This document shows, one piece after another, positions 50,402 through 59,421 of a stretch of DNA of 64,000 nt. Both the position numbers and the translations under genes were made by a program. A model generated the notes under the pieces. The model was not told the DNA's origin. It did no database searches and saw nothing but the letters and a program-made list of their open reading frames with translations. The stretch spans positions 475,001-539,000 of the forward strand of contig NZ_JACDXV010000002.1 in the NCBI RefSeq assembly GCF_015158295.1, given 5' to 3'. Each line of letters begins with the position of its first letter. The first letter of the stretch is position 1. This DNA is from Devosia faecipullorum (GTDB taxonomy: Bacteria > Pseudomonadota > Alphaproteobacteria > Rhizobiales > Devosiaceae).

Positions 50402-51376
50402 GTGAACGCCCAAGTCGATCCCAATGGACCCAGACTGACTTCCATCGCCACCAATCCGGTGCCCGAAGGGGCGCGGGTGGGCTATTTCACCACCTCGGAC
50501 CGGGTGCGGCTGCGCTATGCGCTCTGGCCCAAGGGCAAGGGCGCGCCCCGGGGCACGATCTGCCTCGTGCAGGGGCGCACCGAATATATCGAGAAATATT
50601 TCGAGACCATCGAGGATTTCCGCCAGCGCGGCTTTGCGGTCGCCACATTCGACTGGCGCGGGCAGGGCGGTTCCGACCGGCTGATCGGCAACAAAACCCT
50701 CGGCTATGTCGATCACTTCGACGATTACTGGACCGATCTGCGCTGTTTTCACGCCGATATCCTGCTGCCCGATTGCCCGGGGCCGTTCTATCTGGTGGGC
50801 CATTCCATGGGCGGGCTGGCCAGCCTTTATGCGGCGAGCCGCGACCGGATGATGTTCGACCGGGTATTTCTCTCCGCGCCCATGGTGAGCCTGCATGGCA
50901 TGGAGGAGAGCCTCAAAAACTGGGCGCTGTTCGCCGAAACGCTGAGTTTTGTAGGGCTCGGACGGGTGCCGATGGCGCGGCGCGGCGACAGACGACCGGA
51001 CGAGGCGATGTATCCGGACAATCCGCTGACCTCCGACATGCTGCGCTATAAGCGCATGGTGGATACGATCCGCGCCGATGACGGGCTTTATCTCGGCTCG
51101 CCCACCTTCCGCTGGCTTGCCGCCGCGATGCGCGCCATGGTGGAGGCGGGCAAGGACGGTTTCCCCGGCGGGATCAAGATCCCGCTGCTGATGCTGGCGG
51201 CGGCGAATGACCGTATCGTTTCGACCTCAACGATCGAGCAATTGGGCCTGCGCCTGCGCACCGGGCGGCATGTGGTGATCCCCGGGGCGCGGCACGAAAT
51301 GTTCATGGAGACCGACGTCATTCGCGGCCAGGTTCTGGCCGCGTTCGACGCCTTCATCACCGAACAGAGCCGATGA
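50402..51376 (+). CDS. Alpha/beta hydrolase, lysophospholipase/monoglyceride-lipase type
   Basis: A 324-residue protein of the PldB-like family. LVQGRTEYIEKYFETIEDFR, FDWRGQGGSDR and nucleophile Ser135 in LVGHSMGGLAS are the family hallmarks; a later Asp (AANDRIVS) and His (PGARHEMFME) complete the triad. No signal peptide. The GTG at 50402 follows GAGGCCGAG; the frame to 50267 runs through the candidate sRNA and is not family-like. It overlaps the hisN-like gene by 20 bp, convergently. Confidence 0.9.
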   Translation: MNAQVDPNGPRLTSIATNPVPEGARVGYFTTSDRVRLRYALWPKGKGAPRGTICLVQGRTEYIEKYFETIEDFRQRGFAVATFDWRGQGGSDRLIGNKTLGYVDHFDDYWTDLRCFHADILLPDCPGPFYLVGHSMGGLASLYAASRDRMMFDRVFLSAPMVSLHGMEESLKNWALFAETLSFVGLGRVPMARRGDRRPDEAMYPDNPLTSDMLRYKRMVDTIRADDGLYLGSPTFRWLAAAMRAMVEAGKDGFPGGIKIPLLMLAAANDRIVSTSTIEQLGLRLRTGRHVVIPGARHEMFMETDVIRGQVLAAFDAFITEQSR

Positions 51377-52151
51377 GTTCGAGCGCCTTGTCGAGCAATT
51401 CGCGGCTGGCGGCGGCGACGACATTGCCGCCCCCGGTCGGTTCGGACCCGTCCCAGCAGGCAATGGCCCCGCCGGCCTCGCGGATGATGGGGACCAGAGC
51501 GGCGATGTCATAGGTGTTGAGCGCCGGCTCGATGACCAGATCGGCATGGCCGGCGGCGAGCAGGGCATAGCCGTAGCAATCCATGCCGAAGCGTTGCAGG
51601 CGCGTCGCCGCCTCGATGGCCTCCCATTTGCCCCAATGCTCGCCCCGGAACAGGTTGGGCGTGGTGGTGAAGACCCTGGCGGCGGCGAGATCGGTCTGGC
51701 CGCTGGTGCGATTGGCCTGCATGCTGGCGCCGCGCCGATAGGTGGAGCGTCCGGGGCTGGCGAGGAAATCCTCACCGACAAAGGGCTGGCTCATCAGCCC
51801 GGCCACGGCGATTCCATCCACGGCAAAGCCGATCAAAGTGCCCCAGACCGGCGCGCCGGAAATGAAGGCGCGGGTGCCATCGACCGGATCGATGATCCAG
51901 CTATAGCGGCCCTCGCCCGTCGTGCCCCATTCCTCCCCGATAATGGCGTGATCGGGAAATGCCTCGGCGATGACGGCGCGGATCGCCGATTCGGCGCCCC
52001 TGTCAGCCTCGGTCACCGGGTCGAAACCGGCATCGAGCTTGTTGTCGATGGCGAGCGGGGTGCGGAACAGCGGCAAGGTCCGCTCCGCCGCGGCGTGCGC
52101 CGCCGCCAGCAGCACATGTTCCACCTGTGCAAAGTCGATTGTCGTGGGCAT
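51357..52151 (-). CDS. hisN: Histidinol-phosphatase, inositol-monophosphatase-fold (HisN-like)
   Basis: A 264-residue Mg-dependent phosphatase. Metal-site motifs are all here: DPVTEADRGAE, GEEWG, IDPVDGTRAF and the C-terminal LNTYDIAALVPIIREAGG. In alphaproteobacteria the enzymes with this sequence pattern, beside cpdR, act on histidinol phosphate in histidine synthesis, which I prefer over a true inositol monophosphatase or CysQ. The start ATG has no strong ribosome-binding site. Neighbours N-formylglutamate amidohydrolase and cpdR support the assignment. Confidence 0.85.
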   Translation of the reverse strand: MPTTIDFAQVEHVLLAAAHAAAERTLPLFRTPLAIDNKLDAGFDPVTEADRGAESAIRAVIAEAFPDHAIIGEEWGTTGEGRYSWIIDPVDGTRAFISGAPVWGTLIGFAVDGIAVAGLMSQPFVGEDFLASPGRSTYRRGASMQANRTSGQTDLAAARVFTTTPNLFRGEHWGKWEAIEAATRLQRFGMDCYGYALLAAGHADLVIEPALNTYDIAALVPIIREAGGAIACWDGSEPTGGGNVVAAASRELLDKALELIGSVR

Positions 52152-52299
52152 GGAAGAATTATGTCCTGGGCTGGAAGCAAGGCATTCGTTGAAAAGCGCT
52201 TATAGGGCCATTGCGCCCAATTATGCCAAAAAAATCACATAGAATGTGGATCGCGACCGGCCAGCGCGCTGATTCCTTTTTGCAACAAATGAGCGTGAA

Positions 52300-52454
52300 C
52301 TGCTGTGCATCGCGCCCTTGTTGCTTGTGGGTCCGGGCAAATCGGTTCATCCCAAAAGGGCATGGTGAGCGCCGGATGAGCGGCAGAGGCCCCGCGCCCG
52401 GCGAACATCGTTCCTCCCTTGACTGGGGCCGTCTTTGGGGGCGGCCTTTTTTTT
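52300..52454 (+). ncRNA. Candidate small RNA opposite and upstream of hisN
   Basis: The 322-bp gap between two minus-strand genes contains a plus-strand terminator that belongs to neither. Before it lies a nested stem, CGCCGG (52370-52375) with CCGGCG (52398-52403) around GCGG (52380-52383) with CCGC (52392-52395), a small CCC-AAAA-GGG hairpin near 52351-52360, and the pyrimidine-rich GTTCCTCCCTTG able to contact ribosome-binding sites. The Rhizobiales suhB/mmgR-type RNA motif is described next to inositol-monophosphatase genes, so it is a candidate identity. The 5' end is unknown. Confidence 0.5.
52427..52454 (+). terminator. Rho-independent terminator of the candidate sRNA
   Basis: GGCCG (52427-52431) and CGGCC (52442-52446) with a 10-nt loop, followed by eight T. 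The T run is on the plus strand, opposite to both flanking genes. Confidence 0.8.
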
Positions 52455-52473
52455 GGCCGATCCTGCCGGTGGT

Positions 52474-53370
52474 CTATTCGGCGGCGGCGCGGTCGATGCG
52501 CGCGCCATGGCTGGCCAGGGCGAGCAGATCGATGCCGATCAGGGTCTGGATCAGCCGGTCGAGCAGCGCCTTGACGGCGTCGAAGCCGGCATTTTTCTCC
52601 AGTGTCACCTCGTTCATGTAGAGATGGCGGCTGATTTCGATTTGCAGGGCGTGAACCCCATGCTGGGGCCGGCCATAGGTGCGGGTGCAGAAGCCGCCGG
52701 CATAGGGCCGGTTGCGCGCCACCCGCAGGCCGGCAGCGGTGAACACGGTTTCCACCAGATCGACCAGCGGGGTGGCGCAGGTGGTGCCATAGCGGTCGCC
52801 CAGGACGATGTCGGGCGCGGCGCGCTCGCCGTGGCGGCCGACGCGCGGCATCGAATGGCAGTCGATCAATACGGCAAGGCCAAACCCACCCAGCGATTCG
52901 CCCAGGAGCTTTTGCAGGGCAGCGTGATAGGGATGATAGATGCCCTCGATGCGCATGCGCGCGTCATCAAGGCTGAGCCGTTCGCGATAGATCGGCTTGT
53001 TCTCGGCCACCACGCGGGCCAGTGTGCCGAGGCCCGCCGCCACCCGGGGCGAGCTGGTATTGAACCGATCCGAGAGCGGTTCGCTGAACATGGTGGGATC
53101 CAGCTCCCAGGGCTCGCGATTGACGTCGAGATAGGCGCGCGGGAAATGCGCCCGGAGCAGGGGCGCGCCCAGATGCGGGGCGCGGGAAAACAGATCATCG
53201 ACAAAGGCGTCTTCGGACTGGCGGATCGAGAGATGATCGAGCCGGGTCATGGCCATGAAGCGCGCGGGATAGATGCGCCCGGAATGGGGCGAGTTGAACA
53301 CGATCGGCGCGAGGACGCGCCGTGGCCTGATCGTCTCGAAGGCGGGTTGATCCCAATAGTCGGACCGCAC
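52474..53370 (-). CDS. N-formylglutamate amidohydrolase family protein
   Basis: A 298-residue metal-dependent amidohydrolase. VFNSPHSGRIYP, SEDAFVDDLFSRAPHLGAPL, RAYLDVNREPWELDP, LIDCHSMPRVG and LQIEISRHLYMNE carry the conserved His/Glu/Arg residues. The family cleaves N-formyl-L-glutamate, last step of one histidine-degradation route. The GTG at 53370 with GGAGAGG just upstream is preferred; the longer frame to 53682 would overlap cpdR on the other strand. The block hisN/this gene/cpdR is conserved in rhizobia as I recall it. Confidence 0.88.
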   Translation of the reverse strand: MRSDYWDQPAFETIRPRRVLAPIVFNSPHSGRIYPARFMAMTRLDHLSIRQSEDAFVDDLFSRAPHLGAPLLRAHFPRAYLDVNREPWELDPTMFSEPLSDRFNTSSPRVAAGLGTLARVVAENKPIYRERLSLDDARMRIEGIYHPYHAALQKLLGESLGGFGLAVLIDCHSMPRVGRHGERAAPDIVLGDRYGTTCATPLVDLVETVFTAAGLRVARNRPYAGGFCTRTYGRPQHGVHALQIEISRHLYMNEVTLEKNAGFDAVKALLDRLIQTLIGIDLLALASHGARIDRAAAE

Positions 53371-53617
53371 GTCCTCTCCCCCGGTCGGGCAGCCGCTGGC
53401 CGCTGGTGATTTGCCTGAATTGACAATGTGAAGCGAAGGCGGGCGCTTGTCCAGTTGCTTGCCGGATTCTTGCCGGTTTCGTTCCGCGCGAAGTTTGTCG
53501 GTAAAAAAAGGGGAGATCGCCGCCGATCGTGCACCAGGTGTTGCGAAAGTCCGTATCTGGCTTAAACATCGCGGGCGGAGGCGACTCACCCGCCTTCCCG
53601 AATTCAAGGATTTATCG

Positions 53618-53977
53618 ATGAAGCGAATCCTGCTCGCTGAAGACGACAACGATATGCGCCAGTTCCTGACGCGCGCGCTCAAGAATGCCGGCTATGAGGT
53701 TGTGTCGTTCGACAACGGGCTTTCGGCCTATGAGCGGCTGCGCGAAGAGCCGTTCTCGCTGCTGCTCAGCGATATCGTGATGCCGGAAATGGACGGGATC
53801 GAGCTGGCCCGGCGGGCCACCGAACTGGACCCCGACCTCAAGGTCATGTTCATCACCGGCTTTGCGGCAGTGGCGCTCAACCCGGACAGCGACGCGCCCA
53901 AGGATGCCTCGGTGCTGTCCAAACCCTTCCATCTCAAGGATCTGGTGAGCGAGGTGGAGCGCCTGCTTGCCGCCTGA
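53618..53977 (+). CDS. cpdR: Single-domain response regulator CpdR
   Basis: A 119-residue receiver domain without output domain. Acidic pocket LAEDDND, phosphorylation site Asp52 (LLLSDIVMPEMDG) and Lys102 (VLSKPFHLKD) are intact. In Caulobacter and Sinorhizobium unphosphorylated CpdR brings ClpXP to the cell pole to degrade CtrA and other cell-cycle proteins, under the CckA-ChpT phosphorelay. AAGGA precedes the ATG. The window also holds a CtrA-type box, so the pathway is probably active here. Confidence 0.93.
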   Translation: MKRILLAEDDNDMRQFLTRALKNAGYEVVSFDNGLSAYERLREEPFSLLLSDIVMPEMDGIELARRATELDPDLKVMFITGFAAVALNPDSDAPKDASVLSKPFHLKDLVSEVERLLAA

Positions 53978-54024
53978 GGAGAGGAACACTTTCCACATGC
54001 ATGCAGGAAGTTCGATTTGACCAC

Positions 54025-54055
54025 TTGACCCCCGAGCGGGTTTCATGGTCTATCC
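54025..54055 (+). promoter_or_regulatory. Promoter of the valine tRNA genes
   Basis: TTGACC (54025-54030) and TCTATC/CTATCC near 54049-54055, 18-19 bp apart, about 42 bp before the first tRNA; CTTGAC with CTAT is the usual pattern for stable RNA promoters in this group. Confidence 0.6.
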
Positions 54056-54096
54056 GCGCCACCGGAACTGCTCAGGCAATTCCGGCCCGGAGAGAT

Positions 54097-54171
<75 letters not shown>

Positions 54172-54211
54172 TCTCTTTCCGGCCGCCTTCCCCAGTGGAT
54201 AAAGGCGGAGT

Positions 54212-54286
54212 GGGAGTATAGCTCAGCGGGAGAGCATTCGCTTCACACGCGAAGGGTCACAAGTTCAATCCTTGTTACTCCCACCA
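54212..54286 (+). tRNA. tRNA-Val (CAC anticodon)
   Basis: A 75-nt cloverleaf with encoded CCA: GGGAGTA/TACTCCC acceptor, anticodon arm TTCGC-TTCACAC-GCGAA (anticodon CAC). D and T arms are nearly identical to the tRNA 40 bp upstream, a tandem duplication that diverged in the anticodon and acceptor stems. Confidence 0.96.
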
Positions 54287-54331
54287 TTTTTCTTCAAATT
54301 CCGATCTTTGCAGGCTGAGGCCCGCAACCAG

Positions 54332-54362
54332 AAAAAACCCGGCTTCGCGCCGGGTTTTCTGT
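54332..54362. terminator. Terminator after the tRNA-Val pair, bidirectional
   Basis: AAAACCCGGC and GCCGGGTTTT form a 10-bp stem around a TTCGC loop, followed by CTGTTTT; the A run on the left gives a U tract for the opposing PRC-barrel gene. Confidence 0.88.
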
Positions 54363-54368
54363 TTTGGG

Positions 54369-54656
54369 TCAGTGATGGTGCTCGGGCATTTCCTTGAGCT
54401 GGTCCTTGGTCCAGCCGGTCAGTGCATGCACGCTGCCATGCTCATCGCGCATGAATTGCAGGTCGCTCAGCGGCACCGCGACCGGCTTGGCGCCGAGACC
54501 GAGAAACCCGCCGACATCGATGATCACCGAATCAAGGCCGTGAACGTGATCGATCTTGCCGATCTTGTGATCGTCGGCGCCATAAATGGTCGCGCCTTCA
54601 AGAATGGAGGGGGTGAGTTCAGCCTGCGTCAGGCGCATGTGGTTGGCATGGTCCAT
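54369..54656 (-). CDS. PRC-barrel domain protein
   Basis: A 95-residue single-domain protein: ILEGATIYGADDHKIGKIDHV, then VIIDVGGFLGLGAKPVAVPL, the usual PRC-barrel pattern seen in small stress-linked or membrane-associated proteins of Hyphomicrobiales. C-terminal PEHHH is a short His cluster. No signal peptide. Function unknown. Confidence 0.85.
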   Translation of the reverse strand: MDHANHMRLTQAELTPSILEGATIYGADDHKIGKIDHVHGLDSVIIDVGGFLGLGAKPVAVPLSDLQFMRDEHGSVHALTGWTKDQLKEMPEHHH

Positions 54657-54726
54657 TGTAGAATTCCTTATGGTTGGACAAGGTCAACCAGAAAGGGCGC
54701 CAAGCGTTTCCTCACAAGCGTTCAAC

Positions 54727-55341
54727 TCACCACATCGTCTGTTTGGCGCGCTCCGGCCAGGCTGTGTCATAGCTGGTCCCGCCGACCTGATCCTCGGTCA
54801 TGGCGGCGAGGATGCTGCCGGGGCTGGGCAGGGTCGCGGGATCAACGTGCCGCTCGGGATTCCACAGCTCGGAACGGATGATGGCGCGGGCGCACTGGAA
54901 ATAGAGTTCCTCGATCTCGAGCACGATGACCGAGCGGGGCGCCTTGTCCTCGACGGCGAAACTTTCGAGAAGTTCGGGATCGATGCTGAGATGGGCAAGG
55001 CCATTGGCGCGCATGGTGGTGCCTGAGCCGGGAATGAGGAACAGGAAGGCGCAGCGTGGATCGCGCACGATATTGCGCAGGCTGTCGATGCGGTTATTGC
55101 CGCGCCGGTCCGGCATCATCAGGGTCTTGTCGTCATGGATGCGCACGAAGCCGGGCCGGTCGCCGCGCGGGGAGCAATCGATGCCTTCGGGGCCTATGGT
55201 GGCCAGCGCGGCAAAGGGGCTGGCCTCGATCAAGCGCCGGTAATGCGGGGTCATGGCATGGGCGATCTTGGCGGTGGCCGCGGCGGCGGGGGCCGGCAGA
55301 TAGAGCGCTTCCAGCTGGGCTAGGGAGGTGATGCGGGTCAT
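54727..55341 (-). CDS. Pyridoxamine 5'-phosphate oxidase-like FMN/F420-binding protein
   Basis: A 204-residue split-barrel flavoprotein of the kind annotated as MSMEG_1061-type. FAALATIGPEGIDCSPRGD and RRGNNRIDSLRNIVRDPRCA line the cofactor site; the C-terminal half has the extra ELYFQCARAIIRSELWNPER segment of this subfamily. True pyridoxal-synthesis activity is unlikely; the substrate is unknown. Confidence 0.85.
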   Translation of the reverse strand: MTRITSLAQLEALYLPAPAAAATAKIAHAMTPHYRRLIEASPFAALATIGPEGIDCSPRGDRPGFVRIHDDKTLMMPDRRGNNRIDSLRNIVRDPRCAFLFLIPGSGTTMRANGLAHLSIDPELLESFAVEDKAPRSVIVLEIEELYFQCARAIIRSELWNPERHVDPATLPSPGSILAAMTEDQVGGTSYDTAWPERAKQTMW

Positions 55342-55431
55342 GGCAGGCTTTTGTGAAACCTCGGTGCTGGGAATGGAACCATTGAGAGCCTATATCTAGC
55401 GCAGATAACACATCGACAAAGGATTGACGCC

Positions 55432-55836
55432 ATGGACGCCCATGCCTTTCCCGTGACCCGCAGCGAAGCGGAATGGCGCCAAAAATTGACGCCGGAGCAA
55501 TATAGAATCATGCGCGAGCATGGCACCGAGCAGCCGGGGAGCTGCGCGCTGTTGCATGAACATCGGCAGGGAACATTTGCCTGCGCCGGCTGCGACAGCC
55601 CGCTATTCGCCTCGACGCTGAAATTCGAGAGCGGCACCGGCTGGCCCAGCTTTAACGATCCAATCCCCGGCTCGGTGGAAACCCATAGCGACCGCTCCTT
55701 CGGCATGGTGCGCACGGAAGTGCATTGCGCCACCTGCGGTTCTCATCTCGGGCATGTCTTTCCCGATGGTCCGCCGCCAACCGGGCTGCGCTATTGCATC
55801 AACGGGGTGGCGCTGAATTTTAGCCCCAAGGGGTGA
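55432..55836 (+). CDS. msrB: Peptide-methionine (R)-S-oxide reductase
   Basis: A 134-residue enzyme repairing R-methionine sulfoxide. Zinc ligands Cys51/Cys54 (CAGC) and Cys99/Cys102 (CATC) and the catalytic Cys122 in GLRYCINGVALNF are present, with GTGWPSFNDPI and HLGHVFPDGP. No signal peptide. ATG preferred at 55432. Confidence 0.95.
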   Translation: MDAHAFPVTRSEAEWRQKLTPEQYRIMREHGTEQPGSCALLHEHRQGTFACAGCDSPLFASTLKFESGTGWPSFNDPIPGSVETHSDRSFGMVRTEVHCATCGSHLGHVFPDGPPPTGLRYCINGVALNFSPKG

Positions 55837-55896
55837 AGGCCGCCATCAGCGGGCGTGTCCCGGTGATGTAGCCGAGACGTGGCGGGCGTTGGGAGA

Positions 55897-55930
55897 TGGA
55901 TTGCCCGGATGAACCGGGCAATGACGGTGG
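55897..55930. repeat. Dispersed GC-rich palindromic repeat, single arm
   Basis: GGATTGCCCGG-ATGAA-CCGGGCAATGACG between the convergent msrB and hrpB genes, same core as the copies at 25083 and 49397. Confidence 0.7.
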
Positions 55931-55947
55931 AGGGGAGCGTGCCAGGC

Positions 55948-58395
55948 TCAAGTCCCTCTCGGCTTGGCCCGATTGGTGGCGCTGGCGGCGATGGGATCGT
56001 CGGGCCAGGGGTGGCGGGGATAGCGGCCCTTGAGATCCTTGACCACATCCTTCCAGGAGCCGCGCCAGAAGCCGGGCAGGTCGCGCGTGGTCTGGATGGG
56101 GCGATGCGCCGGCGAGAGCAGGACGAGCAGGAGCGGAATGCGGCCATTGGCGATGGCAGGGTGGCGGTCCAGGCCGAACAATTCCTGCACCCGGATTTCG
56201 AGGGACGGGCCGTTTTCCGCCGCATAGTCGATGGGCAGATGGCTGCCTGACGGCGCGTGGAAATGGCTCGGCAGGAGCTTTTCGATCTCCTGTTTTCTGG
56301 CCCAGGGCAGGAGAAAGTCGAGCGCCATGCCGAGATGGTCGGCGCCGATGGCGGCGAGGCGGGTTTCCCCCAAAAGATGCGGCGCCAGCCATGCGGAATC
56401 TTCGGCAAGGGCCGCATCGGAGAGGTCGGGCCAGTCGGGGCCCAGGCTCTGGCGGAGAAAGCTGGCGCGGGCGCGCAAGGCCTTCTGCTCCTTGTTCCAG
56501 GGCAGGGTTTCGGGGCGCTTGAGCGCGGCTTCGGCCAGAAGTGTGGCGGCTTTTTCGAGATCGGTGACTTGAGCGGTGTCATCGCTGAGGCGCAGGGCGT
56601 CAAGCCGGCGCTGGCGGCGGGCGCGTACCGCATTGATGGCCGGGTCGAAGGCGAGGCTGGTTTCGCTGTTGATATGGGCGGCAAACAGGATTTCGAGTTC
56701 ACCCAGGGTCAAAGCCGCGGCGGAGCGGATCCGCGCCTGGCCGGCGCTGCCGGTCAGATCGGCGACGGTGATAAAAGGCGCGCCGGCCAGGGCATGGGTC
56801 TCTTCCAATTGCGCCTGCCTTCCATTGGCGAGGCGGAAGCGGCCACGCGCGCCGGTCCCCTGGGCGACGCGGTCGGGAAAGGCGCGGGCCAGATGATAGC
56901 CGGAGGAGAGGCCGGCCCCGGATGCGCCCCCAGCCAGTTTCGCCCAGCGCTGGGCGAGATTGCGGGCCTCTTCGGCGCGTTTGGAGCGGTCGAGGCGGAA
57001 GCGTTCGAGGCGGCGGCCCAGATCGATGTCGTCGCCGCCCAGTCCGCGCTCGCCGATAAGCACGGCCAGTTCGGCGGCAGTGACGGCATCGCCGTCTTCG
57101 GCTCCCGCCAGCACCATATGGGCTAGGCGGGGATGCAGCGGCAGGCGCGACAGCGCCTTGCCGGCCGGCGTCAGGCTTCCCGCCGCGTCGATGGCGTCGA
57201 GCCGGGTGAGGAGGGCTTTCGCCTCGGCCCAGGCGGGGGCGGGCGGCGCATCGAGAAAAGCCAGCGCCTTGGGATCGCTGACGCCCCAGGCGGCCAGGTC
57301 AAGCATCAGCCCGGAAAGGTCGGCAGCAAGGATTTCGGGGGTCTCGAAGGGCGCAAGGGCGGCGCTCTGCCCCTCGTTCCAGAGGCGGATGCAAATGCCC
57401 GGCTGAGTGCGCCCGGCCCGGCCCCGGCGCTGATCGGCCCCCGCGCGCGACACGCGGGCGGTGGCGAGAGTGGTGAGCCCGGTGGCCGGCTCATAGACGG
57501 GAATGCGCCGGAAGCCGGAATCCACGACGATGCATATGCCCTCGATGGTGAGCGAGGTTTCGGCGATGGAGGTGGCGAGGACGATCTTGCGGCGACCCAG
57601 GGCAGCGGGCTGGATGGCGCGGTCCTGTTCGGCCGGGCTCAATTGCCCATAGAGCGGGGCGAGGTCGATATTGGCGGGCAGCTTGTCGCGCAGCCGCTCG
57701 GCGGTGCGGATGATTTCGCCCTGACCGGGCAGGAAGACCAGCGCCGAGCCCTCATGCTCGCGCATTGCCCGAAGCGTCGCAATGGCGACCTGATCTTCGA
57801 GGCGGACCAGCGGATCGGGTTCGGCATGAAAAGTTTCGACCGGGAAAGTGCGGCCGGGACTGTCGATGACCGGGGCCTGGTCGAGCAGGGCGGCGACGCT
57901 GGCCCCGTCGATAGTGGCGGACATGACCAGGATGCGCAGATCGGGGCGCAAGGCGCGGGCATCGAGCGTGAGGGCGAGGCCGAGATCAGCATCGAGGCTG
58001 CGCTCGTGAAATTCATCGAACAGCACGGCGGCGACGCCCGCAAGTTCGGGATCGTCGAGGATCATGCGGGTGAAGACGCCTTCGGTGACGACTTCGATGC
58101 GGGTCCGGGCCGAAACCTTGGTTTCCATGCGGACGCGATAGCCCACCGTTTGCCCGACCGCTTCGCCAAGCAGTTTCGCCATTTGCCTTGCGGCAGCGCG
58201 GGCGGCGAGGCGGCGGGGCTCCAGCACTATGATGCGGCCATCGCCCCGCCATGTTGCATCGAGCAGGGCCAGCGGCACGCGCGTGGTCTTGCCGGCGCCC
58301 GGCTGGGCCACCAGCACGGCGCTGGTGCCTCGGGCCAGGGCATCGGCCAGCGCCGGCAGGACGGCATCGATGGGCAAGGGCGGCATGAAAGGCAT
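55948..58395 (-). CDS. hrpB: ATP-dependent RNA helicase HrpB
   Basis: An 815-residue DEAH-type helicase. Motif I AQPGAGKTTRVPLAL, motif II FDEFHER (DEFH), motif III MSATIDG, motif VI RRGRAGRTQPG, then the HA2-like and HrpB C-terminal domains (FLLPWARKQEIEKLLPSHFH, WRGSWKDVVKDLKGRYPRHPW). HrpB proteins are widespread; their RNA target is not settled. The start is uncertain between the ATGs at 58395 and 58386; the frame extends to 58437. Confidence 0.95.
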   Translation of the reverse strand: MPFMPPLPIDAVLPALADALARGTSAVLVAQPGAGKTTRVPLALLDATWRGDGRIIVLEPRRLAARAAARQMAKLLGEAVGQTVGYRVRMETKVSARTRIEVVTEGVFTRMILDDPELAGVAAVLFDEFHERSLDADLGLALTLDARALRPDLRILVMSATIDGASVAALLDQAPVIDSPGRTFPVETFHAEPDPLVRLEDQVAIATLRAMREHEGSALVFLPGQGEIIRTAERLRDKLPANIDLAPLYGQLSPAEQDRAIQPAALGRRKIVLATSIAETSLTIEGICIVVDSGFRRIPVYEPATGLTTLATARVSRAGADQRRGRAGRTQPGICIRLWNEGQSAALAPFETPEILAADLSGLMLDLAAWGVSDPKALAFLDAPPAPAWAEAKALLTRLDAIDAAGSLTPAGKALSRLPLHPRLAHMVLAGAEDGDAVTAAELAVLIGERGLGGDDIDLGRRLERFRLDRSKRAEEARNLAQRWAKLAGGASGAGLSSGYHLARAFPDRVAQGTGARGRFRLANGRQAQLEETHALAGAPFITVADLTGSAGQARIRSAAALTLGELEILFAAHINSETSLAFDPAINAVRARRQRRLDALRLSDDTAQVTDLEKAATLLAEAALKRPETLPWNKEQKALRARASFLRQSLGPDWPDLSDAALAEDSAWLAPHLLGETRLAAIGADHLGMALDFLLPWARKQEIEKLLPSHFHAPSGSHLPIDYAAENGPSLEIRVQELFGLDRHPAIANGRIPLLLVLLSPAHRPIQTTRDLPGFWRGSWKDVVKDLKGRYPRHPWPDDPIAASATNRAKPRGT

Positions 58396-58552
58396 GGTGA
58401 GGCGATAGCCTGCCTTGAGGGAAAGCCGCAAGGCCAATGCGGAGGGAGACGAAATTCAGACCCTGTTCACCGCTGGCGTACTCTGCGGTTCTCAGCCGGT
58501 GTGCTAACCGCTAAGCTCTTGGCATTCATGGACCGAAAGCCCGGAGAGGCGC

Positions 58553-59419
58553 ATGCAACTGACCCGCATCGGCAATGGCGAGATCAATGTGGATGTGGCC
58601 GCGCTCGGGGCTGAAATGCAGTCGATCCAGACACGCGACGGCCGCCATTGGATGTGGCATGGTGATGCCAGCTTCTGGACTGGGCGGTCGCCGATCCTGT
58701 TTCCCATGGTGGGGCGGGCGCCCAATGACAGCGTCACCATAAATGGCAGGCGCTACCAGATGAGCCAGCACGGCTTTGCCCGGCGCAGCAATTTCGCGCT
58801 CGTGGTGGAGGAATCGGATCGCTGCGTCTATCGGCTGGAGGCTTCGGAAGCCAGCCGGGCCATGTATCCGTTCAATTTCCGCCTCGATGTCGAGCACCGG
58901 GTCGAAGGGCGCGCGGTCACGGTGACGGCGGAAGTCACCAATATGGACGACAAGGTCATGCCCTATGGCATCGGCTTTCATCCAGCATTCGCCTGGCCGC
59001 TGCCGGGGAGCGGCACCGCGCCGCACTGGATCATTCTCGACAATGGTGCGGAGCCGGCACGGCACGCCCTGTCCGGTGGCCTGGTGCAGCCCGAGGGGCA
59101 CCCGTCCCCGTTCCGGAACGGCGAACTGGTGCTCGACCAGAGCCTTTTTGCCGATGACGCCATGGTGTTTCCCACCGGGGCGGGGGAAGGATTGCGCTAT
59201 GGTCCCAAGAGCGGTCCGGCGATCCGCTTTAGCTGGGACAACCTGCCCAATCTGGCGCTCTGGAGCAAGCCGGGGGCACGTTTCATTTGCATCGAGCCCT
59301 GGCGGGGCACGGCGGCGCAGGTCGGGGGTTCCGACGATCTGGCCTCGCGGCCCTATTCTGAACTGCTGGGGCCCGGCGCGACGGCGCGCTACAGCTTCAC
59401 GGCGGAGTTGCAGGGATAG
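58553..59419 (+). CDS. Aldose 1-epimerase family protein
   Basis: A 288-residue beta-sandwich protein of the galactose-mutarotase superfamily, LacX-like group. FWTGRSPILFPMVGR, QHGFARRSNF, the catalytic-type His in GIGFHPAFAWPLPG, and the Glu in CIEPWRG are recognisable. It probably interconverts sugar anomers; the exact sugar is unknown. GGAGAGG precedes the ATG. Confidence 0.9.
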   Translation: MQLTRIGNGEINVDVAALGAEMQSIQTRDGRHWMWHGDASFWTGRSPILFPMVGRAPNDSVTINGRRYQMSQHGFARRSNFALVVEESDRCVYRLEASEASRAMYPFNFRLDVEHRVEGRAVTVTAEVTNMDDKVMPYGIGFHPAFAWPLPGSGTAPHWIILDNGAEPARHALSGGLVQPEGHPSPFRNGELVLDQSLFADDAMVFPTGAGEGLRYGPKSGPAIRFSWDNLPNLALWSKPGARFICIEPWRGTAAQVGGSDDLASRPYSELLGPGATARYSFTAELQG

Positions 59420-59421
59420 GC

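Noticed and set aside
53371..53682. N-terminal extension of the N-formylglutamate amidohydrolase
   Set aside because: Would overlap cpdR on the opposite strand, and the first 104 residues do not resemble the family.
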